Shown here: piece after piece, positions 28,911-37,139 of the stretch
Layout: each line of letters starts with the position of its first letter
Position numbering within the stretch: the stretch's first letter is position 1
Origin: Bradyrhizobium xenonodulans
GTDB taxonomy: Bacteria > Pseudomonadota > Alphaproteobacteria > Rhizobiales > Xanthobacteraceae
Assembly: GCF_027594865.1 (NCBI RefSeq)
Contig: NZ_CP089391.1
Location: 3,440,501 to 3,504,500 of the forward strand
Direction of reading: 5' to 3'
DNA: 64,000 nt
Notes under the pieces: generated by a model
What the model saw: only the letters and a program-made list of their open reading frames with translations
Told to the model about the DNA's origin: nothing
The model's database searches: none
Made by a program: the position numbers and the translations under genes

Positions 28911-30209
28911 ATGACTCCCGCTGCCCGGCTGTCCGCAGCCATCGAACTGATCGACACCATCGAGAAGGACCGCGTACCTGCCGCCAAGGCGCTGAAGGAG
29001 TGGGGCACCGCGCACCGCTTCGCCGGCTCCGGCGACCGCGCCGCCATCGCCGGCCTGGTCTGGGACGTGCTGCGCCGCTACGCCTCGAGCGCCTGGCTGA
29101 TGGACGCCGATACCGCGCGGGCGCGGCTGATCGGCATGCTCCGCCTCGAGCGCGACATGGACACGGCGACCATGGCCGCGTTGTTCGATGGCGGCCGGTT
29201 CGCGCCGGCACCGCTGACCGAGGCCGAGCAGGCCGCGCTCAGCCATCGTTCGCTGAAGGACGCGCCGGCTGCGATTGCCGGCGACTATCCCGAATGGCTC
29301 GATCCGCATCTGACAAAAGTGTTCGGCGAGGACCGCGCCGCCGAGGCTGCCGCGATGGCGAGCCGGGCGCCGCTCGATCTGCGCGTCAACACGCTAAAAT
29401 CCAATCGCGACAAGGTGCTGCGGGCGCTTGCTCATCTTCATGCGAAACCGACGCCATGGTCCGCAAACGGCCTGCGCATCGAGCTGTCGGCCGATGCGCG
29501 CAACCCCGGCATCCAGGCCGAAGAGGATTTCATCAAGGGCGGCGTGGAAGTTCAGGATGAGGGATCGCAGCTTGCGGCCGCTCTGACTGCGGCAAAACCC
29601 GGCGAGCAGGTGATCGACCTCTGCGCCGGTGCCGGCGGCAAGACATTGGCCCTCGCGGCGATGATGCAGGGCAAGGGCCGGCTGATCGCGACCGACAGCG
29701 ACAAGCGGCAATTGGCGCCCATTCATGAACGCCTGTCGCGCGCCGGCGTCCACAATGCCGATGTCCGCACGCCCAAGGGCGAGGCCGATCCGCTGGCCGA
29801 CATCAGCGCCACCGCCGACCTCGTCGTGATCGACGCGCCCTGCACGGGAACCGGAACCTGGCGCCGCAACCCCGATGCCAAATGGCGCATGCGTCCGGGC
29901 GCGCTGGAGATCCGCCTGCGCGACCAGCAAGAGGTGCTGGAGCGCGCGGTTCCGCTGGTCAAGGCCGGCGGCCGCATCGCCTACATCACGTGCTCGGTGC
30001 TGGCGGAAGAGAACGGCGAGCAGGTGAGGGCGTTCGTAGCGAAGCATCCCGAGTTCGCGGTGGTGCCGCCGGAGCAGACCGCGAGCGTGCTCTGGGACAA
30101 GGCCGAGGATTTTGCGCAAGCCGCGTTGCCGTCGCCGGAAGGCTGGCTGATGACGCCGCGGCGGACGGGGACCGATGGGTTTTTCGTCTCGGTGCTGCGC
30201 AAAGCGTAG
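28911..30209 (+). CDS. RsmB/NOP-type RNA (cytosine-5) methyltransferase
   Basis: 432 residues. An N-terminal NusB-like helical part leads to a Rossmann SAM domain: IDLCAGAGGKTLALAA, DAPCTGTGTWRRNPDAKW (motif IV, proton-relay Cys) and YITCSVLAEENGEQV (motif VI, nucleophilic Cys). Members methylate C5 of cytosine in rRNA or tRNA. It is shorter than E. coli RsmB and differs from it, so the target base is not assigned. It follows the MAPEG gene by 34 nt. Confidence 0.92.
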   Translation: MTPAARLSAAIELIDTIEKDRVPAAKALKEWGTAHRFAGSGDRAAIAGLVWDVLRRYASSAWLMDADTARARLIGMLRLERDMDTATMAALFDGGRFAPAPLTEAEQAALSHRSLKDAPAAIAGDYPEWLDPHLTKVFGEDRAAEAAAMASRAPLDLRVNTLKSNRDKVLRALAHLHAKPTPWSANGLRIELSADARNPGIQAEEDFIKGGVEVQDEGSQLAAALTAAKPGEQVIDLCAGAGGKTLALAAMMQGKGRLIATDSDKRQLAPIHERLSRAGVHNADVRTPKGEADPLADISATADLVVIDAPCTGTGTWRRNPDAKWRMRPGALEIRLRDQQEVLERAVPLVKAGGRIAYITCSVLAEENGEQVRAFVAKHPEFAVVPPEQTASVLWDKAEDFAQAALPSPEGWLMTPRRTGTDGFFVSVLRKA

Positions 30210-30213
30210 CTCT

Positions 30214-30307
30214 CGTAGGGTGGGCAAAGCGAAGCGTGCCCACCAATTCTAGCGAGAACGCGGAGAGGTGGTGGGCACGGCGCAAGTGCGCCTTTGCCCA
30301 CCCTACG
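30214..30307. repeat. Interspersed palindromic repeat, type C
   Basis: The outer arms CGTAGGGTGGGCAAAG (30214-30229) and CTTTGCCCACCCTACG (30292-30307) are a perfect 16-bp inverted repeat. Inside, CGTGCCCACCA (30235-30245) pairs with TGGTGGGCACG (30269-30279). The whole 94-nt element can fold as one long stem. It starts 4 nt after the methyltransferase stop and may end its transcript. Confidence 0.8.
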
Positions 30308-30359
30308 GCACCGCGTGTGGGGCGCCATAGTTCCCCCAAAACAAAGCTCCCCCAAAACA

Positions 30360-30395
30360 AAAACCCCGCAGACCGGATCCCGGTCGCGGGGTTTT
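30360..30395. terminator. Bidirectional intrinsic terminator before the cold-shock gene end
   Basis: AAAACCCCGC (30360-30369) pairs with GCGGGGTTTT (30386-30395), and GACCGG pairs with CCGGTC inside. Read from the minus strand the hairpin ends in a T-run, as expected for ending the cold-shock gene; the plus strand also ends in TTTTCT. Just outside, CCCCCAAAACAAA is present twice in tandem (30333-30358). Confidence 0.85.
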
Positions 30396-30446
30396 CTAAC
30401 TCAACGTCCTGCCGGTACGTCCGCGGTCAGAACGGTGCGTAGGCGA

Positions 30447-30656
30447 TTAGCCGACGCGGAGATTGTCAGCCGACGACTTGCCACTGCGGCGGTCGGCGAC
30501 GATGTCGAACGAGACCTTCTGGCCCTCGTTGAGGGAGGAGAGGCCGGCGCGCTCGACGGCGCTGATGTGAACGAACACGTCCTTCTGGCCGTCATCCGGC
30601 TGGATGAAACCATAACCCTTTTGGGTGTTGAACCACTTCACGGTGCCCATAGCCAT
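30447..30656 (-). CDS. Cold-shock protein, CspA family
   Basis: 69 residues, a single OB-fold cold-shock domain. RNP1 (KGYGFI) and RNP2 (VFVHIS) are intact, so it should bind single-stranded RNA or DNA and act as an RNA chaperone. AAGGAA lies upstream of ATG 30656; a second ATG two codons later is possible. A leader of up to 268 nt separates it from the upstream cupin gene, room for the long 5' untranslated regions usual in csp genes. Confidence 0.96.
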   Translation of the reverse strand: MAMGTVKWFNTQKGYGFIQPDDGQKDVFVHISAVERAGLSSLNEGQKVSFDIVADRRSGKSSADNLRVG

Positions 30657-30924
30657 GGGAATTTCCTTTAGTTAGTTTGAGACAGTATGCACGCGGACCG
30701 GTACGCATCGATGCGCCCATAGTCCCTGATGAGTCGATGTTTTGGAGAAGTCATCTGAAGCGTGCGCGCCTGTCTTAGACGAGGCGAAGCGGCCCAGTCG
30801 TTCGGCCAAGTATCGATGATCACAATATAGCGAGAATTTGGGGCCACTTCAAGGCACCACCCGTGGACCGGCATGTCGCCGGACTTTGCTATTTTGCGGT
30901 GCAAATAAGCGGCTGCGCGCGGCC

Positions 30925-31257
30925 TCAGTCCACGATGAAAAGCGTGGCGCCCGACGCCGTCGAGGACCGGTGCGCGGCATCGCCGAAATCCGAGACCTGG
31001 TAGCTCATCCCGGCCGTCAGCTTGAACTTGCGCCCGTCGCGCAGCTCGCTGTCGAGCTCGCCCGCGAGCACATAGAGCACGTGGCCGCGATCGCACCAAT
31101 GGTCGGCGAGATAACCCGGCGAATACTCGACCATCCGCACCCGGAGATCGCCGATGTTGAGCGTGCGCCATTTGGCCTCGCCGGTCTCGCCGGCATGCGT
31201 GGTCGGCTCGACCTTGCTCCAGTCGGTGACGGTGAAGGGGGAGGTGGGGAGTTTCAT
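30925..31257 (-). CDS. DHCW-motif cupin fold protein
   Basis: 110 residues forming one small cupin barrel. ADHWCDRGHVLYVLAGELD carries the His/Cys motif that names the family. Function is unknown; a metal-dependent enzyme or binding role is possible. ATG 31257 (MKLPTSPFTV) is chosen since the frame further upstream runs into the type A repeat. Confidence 0.82.
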   Translation of the reverse strand: MKLPTSPFTVTDWSKVEPTTHAGETGEAKWRTLNIGDLRVRMVEYSPGYLADHWCDRGHVLYVLAGELDSELRDGRKFKLTAGMSYQVSDFGDAAHRSSTASGATLFIVD

Positions 31258-31380
31258 CTGGAATCCTGTGTCAGAGCCGGCGGCGCTGTTGTTAGCGCAC
31301 ACTGTTGCGACAGTCTGCGTCATTGCGAGCGAAGCGCCAGCAATAATGAGGTTGGGGCACGCTCTCGCCTCACTCGCTGT

Positions 31381-31480
31381 GTCATCGCCCGCGAAGGCGG
31401 GCGATCCAGTATTCCAGAGGCTGTGCCGTGATACGGAGAAGCCGCGGCGTACTGGATTCCCCGCTTTCGCGGGGAATGAC
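31381..31480 (-). repeat. Interspersed palindromic repeat, type A (copy 3, inverted)
   Basis: The same element as at 8217 and 16274, in opposite orientation: a GTCATCGCCCGC hairpin first, then ATCCAGTATTCCAGAGG, CGGCGTACTGGA and a TTCCCCGC/GCGGGGAA hairpin. It lies between two small minus-strand genes. Confidence 0.85.
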
Positions 31481-31525
31481 ATCGGTGGATGAGGCGGCAC
31501 CGCCTGCACGCGACGCGCGTAGCAT

Positions 31526-31897
31526 TCAATGCATCAAATGGTTCGCCGACCCCTGCACGATCAGCCCCGCATCATTCACCCGCAGATATTCGCAGATCTT
31601 CTTGCCCCGCTCGTTCGCGTAGAACACCACCACGCTGTCCGGGCTGACGAACAGATCGATCACCGTGAAATGCAGGTTCGGGATCAGCCCAAGCGCCTTG
31701 CCCCAATAGGCGCGCAAGCTCTCCTTGCCGCGCACGGTGCCGCTGGCGTCGAACCCGAGGGACGGGATTCGGTCTGAGGTCATCACGGCCGCCTCGTCAT
31801 AGAGTGTGAGCACGCGCTCGAGATCGCGCGCGTTCCAGGCCTCGACCCAGGTCCGGCCGAGCGCGGCCAACGTTGCGGGCTGATGATGCTGTGACAT
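31526..31897 (-). CDS. NTF2-like / SnoaL-like protein
   Basis: 123 residues of the nuclear transport factor 2 fold: WVEAWNARDLERVLTLYDEAAVM, then LRAYWGKALGLIPNLHFTVID. The cone-shaped pocket serves as isomerase, cyclase or binding protein in different members; no catalytic set can be assigned. It is transcribed divergently from guaA across a 149-nt gap. Confidence 0.83.
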   Translation of the reverse strand: MSQHHQPATLAALGRTWVEAWNARDLERVLTLYDEAAVMTSDRIPSLGFDASGTVRGKESLRAYWGKALGLIPNLHFTVIDLFVSPDSVVVFYANERGKKICEYLRVNDAGLIVQGSANHLMH

Positions 31898-31940
31898 GGC
31901 GTTCTCCCTGATCCGCCCCTCTTGTTGGCGAGGGGCATAT

Positions 31941-31961
31941 TAGGTCAATAATACTTACCTA
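31941..31961. promoter_or_regulatory. Short inverted repeat in the guaA / NTF2-like promoter gap
   Basis: TAGGT and ACCTA are separated by 11 AT-rich bases, between divergent genes. It could be a regulator site of the MarR or TetR kind, but no such gene is next to it. The arms are short. Confidence 0.25.
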
Positions 31962-32046
31962 TATCTGTTTGTCCATGCCCAAAGAAGAATGTGGGCGCGC
32001 AGCCGGCGCGGTTGCGGCTGGCGCTCCGCCAGCGTATTTGCTGGCC

Positions 32047-33645
32047 ATGACAGCAGCACAGAACGACCGCTCCGCGTCGACGCCCTCGGTGGCCTCGGCG
32101 CACGACAAGATTCTCATCGTCGACTTCGGCAGCCAGGTGACGCAGCTGATCGCGCGTCGCGTGCGCGAGGACGGCGTCTATTGCGAGATCGTCCCGTTCA
32201 ACAAGGCCGAAGAGGCCTTCAAGGAGATGAAGCCGAAAGCGGTGATCCTCTCCGGCGGCCCTGAATCGGTGCATGAGGCCGGCTCGCCCCGCGCCCCGCA
32301 ATTGATCTTCGCCTCCGGCGTGCCCGTGATGGGCATCTGCTACGGCCAGATGACCATGGCGGAGCAGTTAGGGGGCACCGTCGAGGGCGGCCACCACCGC
32401 GAATTCGGCCGCGCCGATGTCGAGGTCAAGGCCGACAGCAAGCTGTTCGAGGACGTCTGGTCGTCAGGCAGCAAGAACCAGGTCTGGATGAGCCACGGCG
32501 ACCGCATCACCAAGATGCCGCCGGGCTTCTCCGTCGCCGGCACCTCGCCGAATGCGCCGTTCGCCATCATCCAGGACGAGACGCGCAAATATTACGGCCT
32601 GATGTTCCACCCCGAAGTGGTGCACACGCCCGACGGCGCCAAGCTGATCCGCAACTTCGTGCGCAAGATCGCGGGGCTGTCAGGCGACTGGACCATGCGC
32701 GCCTTCCGCGAGGAGGAGATCGCGAAGATCCGCCAGCAGGTCGGCAAGGGCAAGGTGATCTGCGGCCTCTCCGGCGGCGTCGATTCAGCCGTGGCGGCCG
32801 TGCTGATCCACGAGGCGATCGGCGACCAGCTCACCTGCGTCTTCGTCGATCACGGCATGCTGCGCCTCGATGAAGCCAAGACAGTCGTCGACTTGTTCCG
32901 CCACCACTACAACATTCCTCTCGTGCATGTGGACGCGTCGAAGCAGTTTCTGGGCGAGCTCGAAGGCGTCACTGACCCCGAGACCAAGCGCAAGACCATC
33001 GGCCGCCTCTTTATCGAGGTGTTCGAGCAGGAGGCCAAGAAGCTCGGCGGCGCCGATTTCCTGGCGCAGGGCACGCTCTACCCCGACGTGATCGAGAGCG
33101 TCTCCTTCACCGGCGGACCTTCTGTCACCATCAAGTCGCACCACAATGTCGGCGGTCTGCCCGAGCGCATGAACATGAAGCTCGTCGAGCCCTTGCGCGA
33201 GCTGTTCAAGGACGAGGTGCGCAAGCTCGGCTACGAGCTCGGCCTCCCCGAAATCTTCGTTGGCCGCCACCCGTTCCCGGGCCCGGGCCTTGCCATCCGC
33301 TGCCCCGGCGACATCACCAGGGACAAGCTCGACATCCTGCGCAAGGCCGACGCCGTCTACATCGACCAGATCAGGAAGCACGGCCTCTACGACGACATCT
33401 GGCAGGCGTTTGCCGTGCTGCTCCCGGTGAAGACGGTAGGCGTCATGGGCGACGGCCGCACGTATGATTTCGTCGTGGGCCTCCGCGCCGTCACCTCCAC
33501 CGACGGCATGACCGCGGACTTCTACCAGTTCGACATGAAATTCCTCGGCGAGACCGCCACGCGCATCATCAACGAGGTGAAGGGCGTGAACCGGGTGGTG
33601 TACGACGTGACGAGCAAGCCGCCGGGGACGATTGAGTGGGAGTGA
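32047..33645 (+). CDS. guaA: GMP synthase (glutamine-hydrolysing)
   Basis: 532 residues. The class I glutamine amidotransferase domain comes first (nucleophile Cys98 in GICYGQ; His/Glu in MFHPEVVHT). The ATP-pyrophosphatase domain follows with the P-loop [10 protein letters not shown] near residue 240, then the dimerisation domain ending KPPGTIEWE. It converts XMP to GMP. ATG 32047 (MTAAQNDRS) is preferred; upstream codons add a short unconserved leader. The following cassette begins 48 nt after the stop, and guaA 3' ends are a known insertion hotspot for genomic islands. Confidence 0.97.
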   Translation: MTAAQNDRSASTPSVASAHDKILIVDFGSQVTQLIARRVREDGVYCEIVPFNKAEEAFKEMKPKAVILSGGPESVHEAGSPRAPQLIFASGVPVMGICYGQMTMAEQLGGTVEGGHHREFGRADVEVKADSKLFEDVWSSGSKNQVWMSHGDRITKMPPGFSVAGTSPNAPFAIIQDETRKYYGLMFHPEVVHTPDGAKLIRNFVRKIAGLSGDWTMRAFREEEIAKIRQQVGKGKVICGLSGGVDSAVAAVLIHEAIGDQLTCVFVDHGMLRLDEAKTVVDLFRHHYNIPLVHVDASKQFLGELEGVTDPETKRKTIGRLFIEVFEQEAKKLGGADFLAQGTLYPDVIESVSFTGGPSVTIKSHHNVGGLPERMNMKLVEPLRELFKDEVRKLGYELGLPEIFVGRHPFPGPGLAIRCPGDITRDKLDILRKADAVYIDQIRKHGLYDDIWQAFAVLLPVKTVGVMGDGRTYDFVVGLRAVTSTDGMTADFYQFDMKFLGETATRIINEVKGVNRVVYDVTSKPPGTIEWE

Positions 33646-33693
33646 CACTCGCACTGAGCGTGTTATTCTCACTATCAATCAGAAGGGGGGAGA

Positions 33694-34260
33694 ATGATCA
33701 AATCAAGCGGAGACGCGCTTTCGAAAATCATTGAGCAACTGCAGCAATTGGAAGACCTAGAGCGCGACCGGGTTATTCGCGCGGCGCTAGCCTTCTTTGG
33801 TGTCGAGCAGGATGTTGGCAATGGCAGTGACGGCTTGCGAAGAGAAAATCCGGCCGATGGCAAAGCTGGTCCCAAAATAATTCGCGAGCGGGCGTCTGGA
33901 GCGAAAGAATTCTTTGACAACAAAGATCCTCGGAGCAAAATTGAGGAATTGGCGGTAGCCGCGCGCTTTCGCGAAGAGACAGAAGACGTCCACACTAGTT
34001 CGCAAGAAGAGCTGAGATCTATTTTTGGCGCGGCTCGAAGGACGTTCGACGCTCATAATTTTAGACGCGATATAGATAATGCTAGAACGAAACGTTTATT
34101 CATGCGCGGCACCGGGCGAGACTCCGTGCAATTGTCCAGCTTTGGGCAGACCTTCGTTGATGCGTTGCCGGATCGCGAGAAGGTAAAGTCGCTTCGATCG
34201 AGTGTTAGACGGCGCGGTGGAGGAAGGAAGAAGAAATCACCCAAAAAGGCCAAGGCATAA
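33694..34260 (+). CDS. Cassette gene 1: uncharacterised wHTH-like protein with basic tail
   Basis: 188 residues. A helical N terminus (about 1-37) and a variable linker are followed by a domain at about 65-165 that starts AKEFFDNKDPRSKIEELAVAA and ends SSFGQTFVDALPDREKV, a winged-helix-like layout. The last 20 residues are almost all Lys/Arg/Gly, suggesting nucleic acid binding. It has a strong ribosome site (GGGGGAGA). Base use is unlike guaA: 33901-33960 has 27 G/C of 60, against 41 of 60 in guaA at 33061-33120. No function is known to me. It is separated by 3 nt from gene 2. Confidence 0.75.
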   Translation: MIKSSGDALSKIIEQLQQLEDLERDRVIRAALAFFGVEQDVGNGSDGLRRENPADGKAGPKIIRERASGAKEFFDNKDPRSKIEELAVAARFREETEDVHTSSQEELRSIFGAARRTFDAHNFRRDIDNARTKRLFMRGTGRDSVQLSSFGQTFVDALPDREKVKSLRSSVRRRGGGRKKKSPKKAKA

Positions 34261-34263
34261 CTT

Positions 34264-35046
34264 GTGCGATCCATCATAGAAAACCAACTTGCGCTTCAGC
34301 TGGACGCCAAGTTGGTGCGCGAGTTGCTAGAAGCGCATGCTGAAGCGAAACGAAATTTCTATCTTGACCATTTGCGCCCCACCGAAGTCGAAGGAGGGCG
34401 ATTTTGCGAAGCAGCCTTTCGAATCCTGGAGCTGGTCACGAAGGGCGCGTTCACGCCTCTGAATAAGCCGCTGACCAACTCCGATAAGATCATATCAGAT
34501 CTTGCTAATCTAGATGCTTCGAAATTCAACGACTCCATACGGCTGCACATACCACGATCACTGCGACTCGTTTACGACATCAGAAATAAGAGAGATGCCG
34601 CGCATTTGGCGGATGGCATCGATCCGAATTTGCAGGATGCAGGCCTTGTTGTAGGTATACTTGATTGGGTTTTAGCCGAATTTATTCGGCTGTATCACAG
34701 CGTTTCCGCCGATGAGGCGTCCGAAATTGTCTCAGGGATTGTGAAGCGAGTTGCGCCTGTCGTTCAGAATTTTGATGGCTTTCTCAAGGTGCTCAACCCC
34801 GATCTGGGTGCGAGCGATCACTGTTTGGTGCTTCTCTATCAACGGGGAGATCAAGGCGCCACGTTCGAGGAAATCAGGGGCTGGGTACGCCCGGCGATGC
34901 GGGCCAACTTGCAGCGAACGCTCAATAGTCTTGTTGAGAAAAAAGATTACGCCCATCTTGCTGGCGGGCGAGATTATCGGATTACTCGTCTGGGCGAGCA
35001 ATACGTGGAAGCAGAGCGCCTCATAGTGCCCTCCCAACTATTTTGA
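34264..35046 (+). CDS. Cassette gene 2: HEPN-like protein with C-terminal winged helix
   Basis: 260 residues, GTG start 3 nt after gene 1. A mostly helical domain (about 1-150) contains DIRNKRDAAH, i.e. Arg107-Asn108 and His114. This is an RN-x5-H form of the Rx4-6H motif of HEPN ribonucleases, followed by a hydrophobic helix as in that fold. Residues 188-255 look like a winged helix (VLLYQRGDQGATFEEIRGWV to YRITRLGEQYVE). HEPN nucleases are widespread in toxin-antitoxin and abortive infection systems. The assignment rests on motif and pattern only. Confidence 0.7.
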   Translation: MRSIIENQLALQLDAKLVRELLEAHAEAKRNFYLDHLRPTEVEGGRFCEAAFRILELVTKGAFTPLNKPLTNSDKIISDLANLDASKFNDSIRLHIPRSLRLVYDIRNKRDAAHLADGIDPNLQDAGLVVGILDWVLAEFIRLYHSVSADEASEIVSGIVKRVAPVVQNFDGFLKVLNPDLGASDHCLVLLYQRGDQGATFEEIRGWVRPAMRANLQRTLNSLVEKKDYAHLAGGRDYRITRLGEQYVEAERLIVPSQLF

Positions 35047-35114
35047 GTGACCGAGTTGCTGAGCCTTTTGGCGGATCAAAGGGTCCTCTCGTCTGACTAA
35101 TTAGGGCGGAAACG

Positions 35115-35567
35115 ATGGCAATTAGAGAGGAAGTTCGGCAAATCATTTTCATACTTGAAGAAGAGGGCTTTGGGGCGCTTGCTGGAGAGCTTTTGACCGA
35201 AATCAGTTTAGGGCGCGAAGTTGAGAAGGAAATCCCTTCGGACGAGCATGCCGATGGACGCGTCGATGTCGAGACGGTTGTCATACGTACTCCAATCGGG
35301 GAGGATGAACAGCTTCGTGAGGCGATGAACTTCATTCGCATGCGGTTGGTACAGCCGGTGCGGGCCTTCGCAGAAGCGGAGCGGATAGCCAGCGAATTAT
35401 CTGACCAGCACAGCGTGCGGATCAGGTTTATCGACCCCGAGGATCGCGTAGAAGTCGAAGCTATCAGCCGACGTGATGTTGGCGATACTTCAGTCGCCGA
35501 CCGGCTCGAGGCCCTGCTGGAGCGCCTTCCTTCAATGATTGAGCCACCGAACGTGGTTGGATCCTGA
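35115..35567 (+). CDS. Cassette gene 3: small acidic protein of unknown function
   Basis: 150 residues, rich in Glu and Asp. Helices at the N terminus (EEVRQIIFILEEEGFGALAGELLTE, described here as positions 5-29) and at the C terminus flank a possible beta section (SVRIRFIDPEDRVEVEAI). I do not recognise a family. It ends one base before gene 4, so the two are surely coupled; its acidity next to two putative nucleases would suit an inhibitor or adaptor, which is speculation. Confidence 0.7.
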   Translation: MAIREEVRQIIFILEEEGFGALAGELLTEISLGREVEKEIPSDEHADGRVDVETVVIRTPIGEDEQLREAMNFIRMRLVQPVRAFAEAERIASELSDQHSVRIRFIDPEDRVEVEAISRRDVGDTSVADRLEALLERLPSMIEPPNVVGS

Positions 35568-35568
35568 T

Positions 35569-36366
35569 ATGCCCTTGAGCGCTACTGCCGAAGCCGAACT
35601 GCGGCAGATGCTCCGCGATTTTCGCGCCGCGCATCTCGGCGCCGTGACACCTACAGGCGAGGGCAAGGCGCTTGAGGCGTGGGTCTTGATGAAGCTCGCC
35701 CACACAGTCTGGCAGTCAATGCCGGCTTGGCGAGTAACGCTATGCCGCGGCGATGGTAGTTCACTGCCGCCGGGCGCGACTTTTGATTTGCCGAGCCAAC
35801 GGTCGAGAATTCAGCCCGCTAGTCCGACCGCACCAAGCTATGTCCTTCTGGAACACACGACCTACGAGGACCGCCGACTCGAACTGCGTGGGAGCGTCCA
35901 GTGGAAGGGGCGCAGCGGCGCGAAACACGAGATTGATGTGTCGGTTGTCCCGGCTGACATCGGGGAGGCGATCCGGGATAATGGCGGCGGATATCCTCAC
36001 GGGCTCCCAATCGTGGCGATCGAATGTAAGGATAAGGGTGGTTTCGGTCCACTTGACGAAACCCGGCAGACTCTTGCTCGGATGTATGACCTAGTGCTTG
36101 TCACCCAACCGGTTTCAACTTGGTCCTGCCGTATATACGAGACGGCGACGAACACAAATTGGGGCAACAAGAGTTCGCGCTACATCTCCTTCTTCCAAAA
36201 AGGCACATTCGGAATTGTGAGAGCTGGCGGGTTTCAATCCGGCGCGGGAACGCTCGCTGCGCATTATTCGATTGAGCACTTTTCCGACGTCTACGCCGCT
36301 ACGTCCGCCATCAATGTTCTTCTAGCCAGCTTCCGCCGTACCCTTGCTAGGATAAGCGAATTCTAG
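35569..36366 (+). CDS. Cassette gene 4: PD-(D/E)xK-like putative nuclease
   Basis: 265 residues. The restriction-endonuclease-like core can be traced: Glu36 in GKALEAWVLMKLA, Asp123 in HEIDVSVVP and Glu152-x-Lys154 in IVAIECKDKG, in the expected helix-strand-strand order. The second half has no further motif I recognise. This predicts a metal-dependent DNA or RNA cutter. ATG 35569 directly follows the gene 3 stop; a TTG 30 nt earlier is possible. Base composition is nearer the genome's than that of genes 1 and 2. Confidence 0.72.
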   Translation: MPLSATAEAELRQMLRDFRAAHLGAVTPTGEGKALEAWVLMKLAHTVWQSMPAWRVTLCRGDGSSLPPGATFDLPSQRSRIQPASPTAPSYVLLEHTTYEDRRLELRGSVQWKGRSGAKHEIDVSVVPADIGEAIRDNGGGYPHGLPIVAIECKDKGGFGPLDETRQTLARMYDLVLVTQPVSTWSCRIYETATNTNWGNKSSRYISFFQKGTFGIVRAGGFQSGAGTLAAHYSIEHFSDVYAATSAINVLLASFRRTLARISEF

Positions 36367-36379
36367 ATTTTGGAGTTAC

Positions 36380-36441
36380 GGTGACAGTGCATTTAACTAT
36401 CGCGGGCCAAAGGAGGCTTGTGAGTTGAACGAACTGTCACC
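36380..36441. repeat. 9-bp inverted repeat after the cassette
   Basis: GGTGACAGT (36380-36388) and ACTGTCACC (36433-36441) are separated by 44 nt, starting 14 nt after the last cassette gene. It could be a long-loop terminator or mark the cassette edge. The guaA 3' end sequence is not repeated here. Confidence 0.4.
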
Positions 36442-36497
36442 TTGATTCGACGTTTCGGGATTTTACTCTCGGGTCAAATCACACGGTCGTCGATCGA

Positions 36498-37100
36498 TCA
36501 CTGCTCCTTCCTGAACAAATCCTGGAAGATGAGCGGGCCCCAAATGCGGCCGCGCGCGTGCACCAGCGCGCCGCCGTCGTTGAGCCTTCCCAGCTTGATG
36601 GGTGCGAACCCGAGTTGTTTGGCCAAGGCCGCCACGGGAGTGATCGCGTCCTCGTCGTCGCTTGACAGAAAGACGACCCGGTGGCCGCCCTCGACGACGG
36701 GATCGGCAGCCAGCTTGGCCGCAGCCAGGTGATTGAAGCCTTTCACGAAGCTGGCGCCGGTGAACGCCTTCGCGACGAAGGCGGAGGACGTGAGACCGTC
36801 CAGCTCTTCAGGGGGAACGCCATACGCGTTCGTCGCGTCGATGATCGTCTTGCCTTTCCAGCTCGGCAGGGCCTTCGCAACCTCGCGGTTCTCGGCGAAC
36901 GGCACCGCCAGGATGATCGTGTCGGCCTCGAGTGCGTCCCGCAGCGATTTGGCGACGACCGTGGGTCCAATCGCCCGCGCCTGCGGTGCCAACGCCTCGG
37001 GCGGCCGGCGGCTCGCGACTGTTACCTCGATGTTCTTGCGGGCGAAGGCGCGGGCGAGGGCCTGGCCTACCGGACCGAATCCGACAATCGCATAGCTCAT
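36498..37100 (-). CDS. NADPH-dependent F420 reductase-like NAD(P)-binding protein
   Basis: 200 residues. MSYAIVGFGPVGQALARAFARKN is an N-terminal Rossmann motif with an FxRxx-like NADP loop (ASRRP). VKGFNHLAAAKLA and DDEDAITPVAALAKQLGF match the family of F420-dependent NADP reductase-like proteins found in bacteria that lack F420. The substrate is unknown. ATG 37100 has GGAGAATGATC upstream. It is 39 nt downstream of the SDR gene on the same strand and probably shares its transcript. Confidence 0.87.
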   Translation of the reverse strand: MSYAIVGFGPVGQALARAFARKNIEVTVASRRPPEALAPQARAIGPTVVAKSLRDALEADTIILAVPFAENREVAKALPSWKGKTIIDATNAYGVPPEELDGLTSSAFVAKAFTGASFVKGFNHLAAAKLAADPVVEGGHRVVFLSSDDEDAITPVAALAKQLGFAPIKLGRLNDGGALVHARGRIWGPLIFQDLFRKEQ

Positions 37101-37139
37101 GATCATTCTCCGATTTGTGTTGATATTGATTGTCCGGCC

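Noticed and set aside
30668..31171. Minus-strand frame covering the gap before the cold-shock gene
   Set aside because: Its first half only reads the DHCW cupin gene in another frame and the rest lacks any conserved pattern; the gap is better explained as csp leader and promoter.
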